Assembly (NCBI GenBank): GCA_902767565.1
Contig: CACXHY010000015.1
Coordinates: 1 to 51,741 of the forward strand
From: an uncultured Eubacteriales bacterium
GTDB lineage: Bacteria; Bacillota; Clostridia; Christensenellales; Aristaeellaceae
Direction of reading: 5' to 3'
DNA: 51,741 nucleotides
Shown piece by piece: positions 26,800-34,818 of the stretch. Position 1 is the stretch's first letter; each line of letters starts with the position of its first letter. The notes under the pieces are model-generated. The model made no database searches and was not told where the DNA came from. It saw only the letters and a program-made list of their open reading frames with translations. The position numbers were made by a program, and so were the translations under genes.

Positions 26800-28004
26800 A
26801 AACCATGCTTCTCCTCGGGGGCTCCGCCCAGCAGGTCATCGCCATCGAGACGGCGAAGCGGATGGGCCTGCGCACCGTGCTGTGTGACTACCTGCCCGAC
26901 AACCCCGGGCAGCATCACGCGGACCGGTTCTACCTGACCAGCACCACCGACCGGGAAGCCGTGCTGGAGGTGGCGCGTGCCGAGCGGGCGGACTATGTCA
27001 TCGCCTACGCCTCGGATCCCGCAGCTCCGACCGCGGCCTATGTGGCCGAAAAGCTGGGGCTGCCCACAAACCCGCTCGAGGCCGTGGAAATCCTGTGCAA
27101 CAAGGACCGGTTCCGGGTCTTCCTCCGTGAGCACGGCTTCGAAACCCCGACCGCCCGGGGATACGCGTCGCCTGAGGCGGCAATGGCGGACGCGGAGCGC
27201 TTCGAACTTCCGGTGATCATCAAGCCTGTCGATTCTTCCGGCAGCAAGGGCGCCACAGTGGTGCGCGCCGTGGAGGATCTGGCCGCGGCTGTGGACTTCG
27301 CGTTCTCCTTCTCCCGCGGCCACCGGATCGTGGTGGAAACCTTTATCGAGAAGAAGCACCCCTACCTGGTGGGCGGCGACATCTTCGTCTCGGAGGGGAA
27401 GATCATCCAGTGGGGGCTGATGAACTGCCATCGCGACGTAGCCGTGAACCCGCTCGTCCCGGTGGGCAAGAGCTACCCGCCTCTGCTCGACGAGGGCAGC
27501 CTGCGGGCGGTGAAGGACACCCTGCAGCGCCTGGTCACAGAGCTGGGTATCCGCTTCGGCCCCATGAACGTGGAACTGATCGTCGACGCGAAGAACCGCG
27601 TCTTCCCGATCGATATCGGCCCGCGCAGCGGCGGCAACATGATCCCGGACCTGCTCGGCATGATCTTCGGATGCGACGTGGTGGAGATGAGCGTGCGGGC
27701 TGCGATGGGCGAGCCGGTGACAGTCCCTGAGGGGGAGGGGACGCCATTCTACGCGACCCACAACCTCCACGCGGACCGGGACGGCATCCTGCGGGAGATC
27801 ACCTTCTCCCCGGAGATCGGGCCGTTCATTGTCCGGAAGAACATCTACAGGCAGCCCGGCGATCCGGTACAGCGCTTCACCAACGCGAGCCACGCCATCG
27901 GCATCGTGTTCCTGAAGTTTGACGGCGCGGAGCAGATGGACGGCTTCCTCAGCCGGATCGGGGATCACATTCATGTGGCGGTGACGGAGGCGGGGCAGCC
28001 ATGA
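26796..28004 (+). CDS. ATP-grasp carboxylate-amine ligase
   Basis: This 402-residue protein has a PurK-like layout: pre-ATP-grasp domain (LLLGGSAQQVIAIETAKRMGLRTVLCDY), ATP-binding lysine in FELPVIIKPVDSSGSKGATVV, and metal-binding FPIDIGPRSGGNMIPDLLG. The family joins a carboxylate to an amine or thiol via acyl phosphate. The GTG start overlaps the flippase stop and follows GAAGGAGACGG. Its stop overlaps the next ATG (ATGA), so three genes in a row are translationally coupled. GC content returns to the high level of the flanks here. The substrate is unknown; an amino-acid or hydroxy-acid substituent on the glycan is plausible. Confidence 0.83.
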   Translation: MKTMLLLGGSAQQVIAIETAKRMGLRTVLCDYLPDNPGQHHADRFYLTSTTDREAVLEVARAERADYVIAYASDPAAPTAAYVAEKLGLPTNPLEAVEILCNKDRFRVFLREHGFETPTARGYASPEAAMADAERFELPVIIKPVDSSGSKGATVVRAVEDLAAAVDFAFSFSRGHRIVVETFIEKKHPYLVGGDIFVSEGKIIQWGLMNCHRDVAVNPLVPVGKSYPPLLDEGSLRAVKDTLQRLVTELGIRFGPMNVELIVDAKNRVFPIDIGPRSGGNMIPDLLGMIFGCDVVEMSVRAAMGEPVTVPEGEGTPFYATHNLHADRDGILREITFSPEIGPFIVRKNIYRQPGDPVQRFTNASHAIGIVFLKFDGAEQMDGFLSRIGDHIHVAVTEAGQP

Positions 28005-28951
28005 GAGAGATCGGCGGCTATATCGAACTGGACACCTACCGCCTGCCTATGCTGCACGAAGGCGCGATCGCCCTCAACTGCGGACGCAACGCGCTGGCTT
28101 GGCTGATCCGGGCCAGGAGGATCAGACGGCTGTGGCTCCCGCGGTTTTTGTGCGATTCGGTCCCCGATGTGTGCGCCAGAGAAGGCGTGCCGGTGTCCCG
28201 GTACAGGGTAGGTATGGACTTCCTCCCGGCGGAGGATGTGCACCTTGGCAAGGACGAATGGTTCTACTTTGTGAATTTCTACTCACAGTTCGACAATGAG
28301 ACCATCGCGAACTGGGCGCAGCGGTATGAACGGATCATTGTGGACAACGCTCAGAGCTATTTCCAGCCGCCGTTGCCCGGGGTGGACACACTCTATACCT
28401 GCCGGAAGTACTTTGGCGTGGCGGATGGAGCATTCCTTTACAGCGATGCGGAATTGGACGAGCCGATCCCGGAGGACGAGTCTTTTGACCGGATGCGGTT
28501 CCTGCTCGGCCGCTATGAGCGCGGCGCCAACGAGTTCTACGCGGAGAGCGCGGCCAACAACAAACGCTTTGCCGACGAGCCCGTCAAGCGGATGTCACGG
28601 CTGACGCGCAACCTGCTGCATGGGATCGACTACGGAGCCGTGGAGGAACGCAGGCGCAGAAACTTTGACTTCCTGCACGAGCATCTGAAGGAAACGAATC
28701 AACTCCGGCCTCGGCCATCCACGTTCATGTATCCCCTGATGGTGCCCCGGGGTGCTGAACTGCGAAAAAAACTGCAGGCGGTGCGGATCTATGTCCCGAC
28801 GCTGTGGCCAAACGTACTGACCATTGCCCAACAGGGGGAGGATGAGTACGAGATGGCGTCGCGGATCCTGCCGCTGCCGATGGATCAGCGATACGATGAA
28901 GCGGATTTGACAGAACTGTTGGGGGTGATGGAGACATGTATGAGGGTTTGA
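28001..28951 (+). CDS. Short PLP-transferase-like protein
   Basis: This 316-residue protein looks like a reduced DegT-type PLP enzyme. The N-terminal LHEGAIALNCGRNALAWLIRA corresponds to the phosphate-binding GRNAL region, IIVDNAQSYF to the Asp-containing segment that contacts the pyridine ring, and TCRKYFGVADGAFLYSD to the PLP-lysine region, with Lys136 as candidate. It is some 60-80 residues shorter than sugar aminotransferases. It overlaps the ATP-grasp genes on both sides (4 bp and 16 bp), which suggests a stoichiometric partnership. It might supply the amine or amino acid that the ligases attach. Function not established. Confidence 0.65.
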   Translation: MREIGGYIELDTYRLPMLHEGAIALNCGRNALAWLIRARRIRRLWLPRFLCDSVPDVCAREGVPVSRYRVGMDFLPAEDVHLGKDEWFYFVNFYSQFDNETIANWAQRYERIIVDNAQSYFQPPLPGVDTLYTCRKYFGVADGAFLYSDAELDEPIPEDESFDRMRFLLGRYERGANEFYAESAANNKRFADEPVKRMSRLTRNLLHGIDYGAVEERRRRNFDFLHEHLKETNQLRPRPSTFMYPLMVPRGAELRKKLQAVRIYVPTLWPNVLTIAQQGEDEYEMASRILPLPMDQRYDEADLTELLGVMETCMRV

Positions 28952-30204
28952 AGGGCAAAAAGCTGTTGGTCATCGGCTCTGCGGAGAATGACGCCAATAT
29001 TGTGCGCGCTGCGCAGGAGATGGGCGTATATGTGATCGCGGCAGATGGCACCCCGCAGTCAAGTGCCACATTTGCCAAGACGATAGCCGATGAAGCGTGG
29101 GATGTGGACTACAGTGACACGGAGATGATGAGCCGGAAATGTATTGAAGCCGGGGTTCAGGGTGTGCTGGCCGGGTACAGCGAGTTTCGTGTTGCGGCGG
29201 CATGCAGCATAGCACAGGCGATCGGAACCCCCTTCTACGCGACTGCGGAGCAGATAGAGCTCACTCGCAGCAAGCGGCTGTTCAAGGACACCTGCAGGAA
29301 GTACGGCGTACGCGTGCCAAGGGACTACACGATGACGGACCTGCAGCAGCGGGACAAGATCCGCTTTCCCATCATTGTTAAGCCTGCAGATGCAGCGGGG
29401 CGGAAAGGCATCACCATCTGCCACAGCGCAGACCAGCTGGATGAAGCCATCGAGTTGGCACTCTCCCAGTCGGTTTCGAAGACGCTGGTTGTCGAAGAAT
29501 ATGTGGTGGGCGTGGAATTCGCGGCCATCTATACACTCCAGGACGGCAAGAGCAGTCTCACATGCTTTAACGAGAAGTACCTGGATCAGGAGATGAAGGG
29601 CTCGGGACTGTGCGATTTGGCCCTTACGCCTTCGCGACGGATGGAGATGTATATTGCACAGGCGGATACCCCGGTTCGTGGCTTCCTTCAGGGCATTGGC
29701 GCGATGAATGGAGTAGCTTTCTTCCAGGGAATCGTCACGGAGACGGAAGTATATGTCTTCGAAATGGGGTACCGGCTTAACGGAGGCAACGACTACTTCA
29801 TTGCAGAGCGTGAGAATGGCATCAGCTATATGAAGATGCTGATCGCCCACTCACTGACAGGCCGCATGGAGGGAGACCTGAGCAAGGACCAGCCGCGCTT
29901 TGGCAAGTACTATGCCAATTTCTTGCTCTACGCGCATGGCGGCCGGGTGGGGAAAATCGCGTTCCACGGCTCGACGGACAGGGAAGGACTGGAGGATATC
30001 CACATCAAGAAAGCGCCGGGCATGGTGATCCGGGAGAACGGGACAACTCTGCAGTGTGCGTTCACATTCAAACTCTCCGCCCGGACAAAGGCGGAAATGG
30101 CCTCCTTGATCAGATACTGCCAAGAGAACGCAGAGCTTTTGGATGAGGCGGGGAACAGCATGTTGTTTGCGCCTTTCGACACATCTGTGCTGACGGATGA
30201 ATAA
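28936..30204 (+). CDS. ATP-grasp ligase
   Basis: This fourth ATP-grasp protein of the locus has 422 residues. It starts with a Rossmann-like GKKLLVIGSAENDANIVRAAQEMG, has the ATP-binding lysine in FPIIVKPADAAGRKGITIC, the adenine-contact stretch VEEYVVGVEFAA, and the metal-binding VFEMGYRLNGGNDYF. Its architecture resembles CarB/PurK-like peptide or carboxylate ligases. It overlaps the preceding PLP-like gene by 16 bp. A sequence clearly distinct from the other three ligases argues for a different substrate, not a recent duplication. Confidence 0.82.
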   Translation: MYEGLKGKKLLVIGSAENDANIVRAAQEMGVYVIAADGTPQSSATFAKTIADEAWDVDYSDTEMMSRKCIEAGVQGVLAGYSEFRVAAACSIAQAIGTPFYATAEQIELTRSKRLFKDTCRKYGVRVPRDYTMTDLQQRDKIRFPIIVKPADAAGRKGITICHSADQLDEAIELALSQSVSKTLVVEEYVVGVEFAAIYTLQDGKSSLTCFNEKYLDQEMKGSGLCDLALTPSRRMEMYIAQADTPVRGFLQGIGAMNGVAFFQGIVTETEVYVFEMGYRLNGGNDYFIAERENGISYMKMLIAHSLTGRMEGDLSKDQPRFGKYYANFLLYAHGGRVGKIAFHGSTDREGLEDIHIKKAPGMVIRENGTTLQCAFTFKLSARTKAEMASLIRYCQENAELLDEAGNSMLFAPFDTSVLTDE

Positions 30205-30216
30205 AGGGAGAGCATC

Positions 30217-31335
30217 ATGAAACAGAGCATTCTCGTCACCCGTTCCTCCATGCCCTCCTTCGAGGAGTACTGCGGGGAGATCCGCAAGCTGTGGGACAGC
30301 CACTGGCTGACCAACATGGGCGTGGAGCATAAGGAGCTTCAGCGGCAGCTGGAGGAGTACCTGGACTGCCCCCATGTGGTGCTCTACACCAACGGGCACC
30401 TGGCGCTGGAAAACGTCATCGCGGCCATGGACCTGCCGAAGGGCGGCGAGGTGATCACCACGCCGTTCACCTTCGCGTCCACCACCCACGCCATCGTGCG
30501 CTGCGGGCTGACGCCGGTCTTCTGCGACGTCAACCACAAGGACTACACCATGGACGTGGAGAAGATCGAAGCGCTGATCACGGAGAAGACCGTGGCCATC
30601 GTGCCGGTGCACGTGTACGGCAACCTCTGCGACGTGGAGGCGATCGACGCCATCGCGAAAAAGCACGGGCTGAAGGTCATTTATGACTCTGCGCACGCCT
30701 TCGCGGTAAAGTACAAGGGCGTATCCTCCGCCTGCTTCGGCGATGCGTCCATGTTCTCCTTCCATGCCACGAAGGTCTTCAACACCATCGAGGGCGGCGC
30801 GGTGTGCTTCCGGGACGACAGCCTGGTGCAGACACTGAACGACATGAAGAACTTCGGCATCCGTGGCCCGGAGAGCGTGGTGTTCGTGGGCGGTAACGCC
30901 AAGATGAGCGAGTTCCAGGCCGCGATGGGCATCTGCAACCTCCGCCACCTTGATGAAGAGATCGCCAAGCGCGGTCGGGTGGTGGCCAGGTACCGGGAGC
31001 GGCTGGAGGGCGTCCCGGGGATCAAGCTCTGCCGCCCGCAGCGGGACACGGAGCCGAACTACGCCTATTTCCCCGCGGTCTTCGACGGCTTCGGCGCGAC
31101 CCGCGACGAGGTCTTCGACGCGCTGGGCCGCGAGGGGATCACGGCGCGGAAGTATTTCTTCCCCCTCACCAACAGCTTCGAGTGCTACCGCGATCTGCCC
31201 ACGGCCGGCCCGGAAAAGACCCCCATCGCCGCCTTCCTGGCGGACCGGGTGCTGACGCTGCCCATGTACGCCGACCTGGCTATGGAGGACGTGGACCGCA
31301 TCTGTGAGATCATCCTGGCGACGGGAAACAAATAA
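30217..31335 (+). CDS. dTDP-4-keto-6-deoxyhexose aminotransferase (VioA-like, DegT family)
   Basis: This 372-residue PLP aminotransferase is very like VioA/WecE-type enzymes that convert dTDP-4-keto-6-deoxyglucose to a dTDP-4-amino-4,6-dideoxyhexose. Matching blocks are [44 protein letters not shown] and the PLP site [14 protein letters not shown] with Lys186. RmlA and RmlB, encoded just downstream, would supply its substrate. Without an FdtA-type ketoisomerase a 4-amino product such as dTDP-Qui4N is the simpler prediction; gluco or galacto configuration cannot be told. Confidence 0.85.
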   Translation: MKQSILVTRSSMPSFEEYCGEIRKLWDSHWLTNMGVEHKELQRQLEEYLDCPHVVLYTNGHLALENVIAAMDLPKGGEVITTPFTFASTTHAIVRCGLTPVFCDVNHKDYTMDVEKIEALITEKTVAIVPVHVYGNLCDVEAIDAIAKKHGLKVIYDSAHAFAVKYKGVSSACFGDASMFSFHATKVFNTIEGGAVCFRDDSLVQTLNDMKNFGIRGPESVVFVGGNAKMSEFQAAMGICNLRHLDEEIAKRGRVVARYRERLEGVPGIKLCRPQRDTEPNYAYFPAVFDGFGATRDEVFDALGREGITARKYFFPLTNSFECYRDLPTAGPEKTPIAAFLADRVLTLPMYADLAMEDVDRICEIILATGNK

Positions 31336-31355
31336 GGCAAAGGAGACGAGCGAAC

Positions 31356-32228
31356 ATGAAAGGCATCATTCTCGCCGGCGGCAAGGGGACGCGCCTGTAC
31401 CCCATGACAAAGGCTGTTTCCAAACAGCTGCTGCCCATCTATGACAAGCCCCTCATCTACTATCCCCTTTCCATCCTGATGCTGGCGGGCATCCGCGAGG
31501 TGCTGATCATCTCCACGCCCGAGGACACGCCGGTCTACGAGCGCCTGCTGGGGGACGGAACGCGCCTGGGGATGCGCCTGTGCTACACCGTGCAGGAGAC
31601 GCCCCGCGGTCTCGCGGACGCCTTCATCCTCGGCGCGGACTTCATCGGGGACGACAGCGTGTGCCTGATCCTCGGCGACAACGTCTTCTTCGGCCAGGAC
31701 ATGACCCGCATGCTCCGCAGGGCCATGGAGAACAAGACCGGCGCCACCATCTTCGGCTACCCGGTGAAGGACGCGCGTTCCTTCGGCGTGGTGGAGTTCG
31801 ACGCGAACCACAAGGTGGTCTCCATCGAGGAAAAGCCGGAGCATCCGAAGAGCAACTATGCGGTGCCGGGCCTCTATTTCTACGACAACCGGGTGGTGGA
31901 GATCGCCCGGAACGTGAAGCCCTCCGCCCGCGGCGAGATCGAGATCACGGCTGTGAACAACGCCTACCTCGAGATGGGCGAGCTGAACGTGACCCTGCTC
32001 GGCCGCGGCATGGCCTGGCTCGACACCGGCACCCCCGGCAACATGCTGAAGGCCGCGGAGTTCGTGGAGGCGGTGCAGGACCGCCAGGGCTTCTATGTCT
32101 CCTGCATCGAGGAGATCGCCTGGCGCCGCGGCTTCATCACCACCGCACAGCTGGAAGCCCTGGGCGAGGAACTGAAGATGACCGACTATGGCCAGTACCT
32201 GCTGGCCCTGGCGCGGGAGACGCGGTAA
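31356..32228 (+). CDS. rmlA: Glucose-1-phosphate thymidylyltransferase
   Basis: RmlA (290 residues) makes dTDP-glucose from dTTP and glucose 1-phosphate. The nucleotide-binding loop [32 protein letters not shown] is complete, followed by [24 protein letters not shown] and [20 protein letters not shown]. The length is standard. The usual allosteric end product, dTDP-rhamnose, is probably not made here because rmlC and rmlD are missing. A good AAAGGAGACG ribosome binding site precedes the ATG. Confidence 0.97.
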   Translation: MKGIILAGGKGTRLYPMTKAVSKQLLPIYDKPLIYYPLSILMLAGIREVLIISTPEDTPVYERLLGDGTRLGMRLCYTVQETPRGLADAFILGADFIGDDSVCLILGDNVFFGQDMTRMLRRAMENKTGATIFGYPVKDARSFGVVEFDANHKVVSIEEKPEHPKSNYAVPGLYFYDNRVVEIARNVKPSARGEIEITAVNNAYLEMGELNVTLLGRGMAWLDTGTPGNMLKAAEFVEAVQDRQGFYVSCIEEIAWRRGFITTAQLEALGEELKMTDYGQYLLALARETR

Positions 32229-32256
32229 AGCGCCGGCCCGGAGGGAGGACCGCACG

Positions 32257-33060
32257 ATGGAGACGGCGAACGCCGTATACGAGAGAAGCTTTGTGCCGGA
32301 GACCTGCCAGAGCGACCCACAGGGGCGGTGGCGGATCGGCGCGGTCCTGGAGGCCATGCAGATCACGGCCAACGACCACTGCCGCGCCCTGCGCGTCTGG
32401 CGCGACGAGCTCGGCGCAAAGGGCCTGCTCTGGGTCCTGTTCCGGACAGACCTCCGCCTGGACCGATATCCGTGCGTCGGAGAGACGGTCGTCGTCAGGA
32501 CCTTCACCAAGGCCGGCCGGATGAAGTTTATCCCGCGGTACTTCACCTTCACCGACGCCCGGGGGGAGCGCTTCGGCGCTGCGGGCTCGCTGTGGATGAT
32601 GATCGACCGGCGCACCCGGGCGTCCGTCTCCCCGGCGGGCTGCGGCTTTGCCCTCCCGGACGCGGCGGAGATCGAGGCGCCGATCCGCATCGGCATGGGC
32701 GAGAAGCCGATCGCCGGCCGGACCGACGCCCGGACATACGCGCCGCAGTACACCGACCTGGACGCGAACGGCCACGTCGGCAACATCCGGTATATCGACT
32801 GGCTCTGCAACCATCTCGGTCCGGAGCGCATGGCGCGGTGCGAGATCGCGGACCTTTCCGTCGTCTACCGGCAGGAGGTCCGCTGCGGCGATCCGCTGGT
32901 CCACACCCTGACGCTGGCGGACGGCGGAGAATTCGGTTTTGACGGATCCGTCGGGGACCGGCAAGTGTTCGGGATCCGCGGAAGACTGCGTGCGCGGGAG
33001 CCGGAGCCCGGAACGGCCTGCTGCGACGACTGCCCGGAAAAAGGAGGATATGCGAAATGA
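32257..33060 (+). CDS. Acyl-ACP thioesterase (FatA/FatB-type hotdog protein)
   Basis: This 267-residue protein has two hotdog domains, like bacterial acyl-ACP thioesterases that release fatty or hydroxy acids from acyl carrier protein. The first domain has YERSFVPETCQSDPQGRWRIGAVLEAMQ; the second carries YTDLDANGHVGNIRYIDWLCN, matching the Asn/His catalytic region of FatA. The ATG at 32257 follows GGAGGGAGGACCG; an in-frame ATG 23 codons upstream overlaps rmlA. It ends in an ATGA overlap with rmlB. Its position between rmlA and rmlB is unusual; it may deliver an acyl group for glycan decoration, or be a passenger. Confidence 0.85.
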   Translation: METANAVYERSFVPETCQSDPQGRWRIGAVLEAMQITANDHCRALRVWRDELGAKGLLWVLFRTDLRLDRYPCVGETVVVRTFTKAGRMKFIPRYFTFTDARGERFGAAGSLWMMIDRRTRASVSPAGCGFALPDAAEIEAPIRIGMGEKPIAGRTDARTYAPQYTDLDANGHVGNIRYIDWLCNHLGPERMARCEIADLSVVYRQEVRCGDPLVHTLTLADGGEFGFDGSVGDRQVFGIRGRLRAREPEPGTACCDDCPEKGGYAK

Positions 33061-34076
33061 CCATCATCGTCACCGGCGGCGCCGGATTCATCGGCTCCAA
33101 CTTCATCTTCTTCCAGATGGAAAAGCACCCGGAGGACAGGATCGTCTGTCTGGACAAGCTGACCTACGCGGGCAATCTGTCCACCCTGAAGGACGAGATG
33201 GACAAGCCCAACTTCCGCTTTGTGAAGCTGGACATCTGCGACAGGGAGGGCGTGTACCGCCTGTTTGAGGAGGAGCATCCGGACATCGTGGTGAACTTCG
33301 CCGCGGAAAGCCACGTGGACCGCTCCATCGAGGATCCCTCCGTGTTCCTGCAGACCAACATCATCGGCACCTCCGTGCTGATGGACGCCTGCCGGAAGTA
33401 CGGCATCACCCGCTATCACCAGGTCTCCACCGACGAGGTCTACGGCGATCTGCCCCTGGACCGGCCGGACCTCTTCTTCACCGAGGAGACGCCGATCCAT
33501 ACCAGCTCTCCCTATTCCTCCTCCAAGGCGGGGGCGGACCTGCTGGTCATGGCCTATCACCGCACCTTCGGCCTGCCGGTGACCATCAGCCGCTGCTCCA
33601 ACAACTACGGCCCCTACCATTTCCCGGAGAAGCTGATCCCCCTGATGATCGCCAACTGCCTGAACGACAAGCCCCTGCCCGTCTACGGCGAGGGCCTGAA
33701 CGTCCGCGACTGGCTGTATGTGGAGGACCACTGCCGGGCCATCGACCTGATCATCCGCAAGGGCCGGGTGGGCGAGGTCTACAACGTGGGCGGCCACAAC
33801 GAGATGCGGAACATCGACATCGTGAAGATGATCTGCCACGCCCTGGGCAAGCCCGAGAGCCTCATCACCCATGTCACCGACCGCAAGGGCCACGACATGC
33901 GCTATGCCATCGACCCCACCAAGATCCACAGCGAGCTGGGCTGGCTCCCGGAGACGAAGTTCGAGGACGGCATCCGGATGACCATCGCCTGGTACCTGGA
34001 ACACCGCGACTGGTGGGAGGAGATCATCTCCGGCGAGTATCAGAACTACTACGAGAAAATGTACGGAAACCGCTGA
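33057..34076 (+). CDS. rmlB: dTDP-glucose 4,6-dehydratase
   Basis: RmlB (339 residues) converts dTDP-glucose to dTDP-4-keto-6-deoxyglucose using bound NAD. TGGAGFIGSNFI at residues 6-17 binds the cofactor; the catalytic Tyr153 and Lys157 lie in SSPYSSSKAG, and VSTDEVYGDL holds the Thr-Asp-Glu active-site triad. SNNYGPYHFPEKLIPL is typical. It overlaps the upstream thioesterase by 4 bp and is the last gene of the glycan locus. Its product should feed the VioA-like aminotransferase. No clear terminator follows it. Confidence 0.97.
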   Translation: MTIIVTGGAGFIGSNFIFFQMEKHPEDRIVCLDKLTYAGNLSTLKDEMDKPNFRFVKLDICDREGVYRLFEEEHPDIVVNFAAESHVDRSIEDPSVFLQTNIIGTSVLMDACRKYGITRYHQVSTDEVYGDLPLDRPDLFFTEETPIHTSSPYSSSKAGADLLVMAYHRTFGLPVTISRCSNNYGPYHFPEKLIPLMIANCLNDKPLPVYGEGLNVRDWLYVEDHCRAIDLIIRKGRVGEVYNVGGHNEMRNIDIVKMICHALGKPESLITHVTDRKGHDMRYAIDPTKIHSELGWLPETKFEDGIRMTIAWYLEHRDWWEEIISGEYQNYYEKMYGNR

Positions 34077-34187
34077 AACGACGCGCGGTACAGTTTTTAC
34101 AAGTATTGCGGCCGGAAAGCAGGATTTGAGAACCGAATGCCGAATGCATAACAGTTGATCAAGCATCATAACGGGGGAGGTGAGACA

Positions 34188-34766
34188 GTGCAGAGGAAGA
34201 TCGCCGGATTTGTGATCGCCCTGACGTTTGCGCTGCTCATCTCCGGAACAGCGCTGGCCGCGACGCCTCTCGCGCCGGATCAAACGAAGGATGCGCCCGC
34301 GCAGGATGTGTCCCGGCTGCCGGATTCCCTGACGTGGATCGGAGAGGGAGCCTTTGAGGGCACGGCACTGGAAAACGTGGAACTGCCCGACAGCCTCACC
34401 GCGGTCGGGGATGAGGCCTTTGCCGACATCCCGACGCTGAAGACCATCACGGTCCCCGCTTCCGTTCAGTCTTTCGGCCGGGACGTGCTGGCCGGCAGCG
34501 AGCGGGCGATCGTGATCGCGCCTCCCGACAGCGAGGCCGCGCACTGGGCAAGTGTCAACCGATACAGGCTGCTGCCCTCCGTCGTGAGGGCGGAGAATAC
34601 GCGCCCGACAGCGGTGAGACCGGGTGTGAATGCCGCGAGACATGATGACGCAGGTTATGCCGACGGGAAAGACACATGGCCGTCCGCGAGGCAGAACGGC
34701 GAAGTGAAAGCGGAGGCCTGCGTCGGCTGTCACTCTCTCAAGGTCACGACGAGGTATTTCCCCTGA
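34188..34766 (+). CDS. Small secreted protein with BspA-type leucine-rich repeats
   Basis: This 192-residue protein has a signal peptide (KIAGFVIALTFALLISGTALAA) and two BspA/LRR_5-type units (LPDSLTWIGEGAFEGTALENVELPDS and LTAVGDEAFADIPTLKTITVPAS), then the usual capping segment ending HWASVNRYRLLP. The C-terminal 60 residues are unrelated and basic, ending in CVGCHSLKVTTRYFP. GTG at 34188 is preferred, with GGGGGAGGTGAGACA in front. It lies between the glycan locus and a large surface protein, suggesting a cell-surface or extracellular role. No anchor motif is seen. Confidence 0.72.
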   Translation: MQRKIAGFVIALTFALLISGTALAATPLAPDQTKDAPAQDVSRLPDSLTWIGEGAFEGTALENVELPDSLTAVGDEAFADIPTLKTITVPASVQSFGRDVLAGSERAIVIAPPDSEAAHWASVNRYRLLPSVVRAENTRPTAVRPGVNAARHDDAGYADGKDTWPSARQNGEVKAEACVGCHSLKVTTRYFP

Positions 34767-34818
34767 GGCGGTGTGCTGAATCCGACACAAACCGCACTCA
34801 GGAAAGGAGAAAACCCCT

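Noticed and set aside
31356-34076. dTDP-rhamnose pathway
   Set aside because: Only rmlA and rmlB are present; rmlC and rmlD are missing and an aminotransferase takes their place.
34719-34733. CVGCH (haem c binding motif CxxCH) near the C-terminus of the small leucine-rich-repeat protein
   Set aside because: A single CxxCH in an otherwise non-cytochrome protein with no haem-lyase or other cytochrome genes nearby is probably chance.
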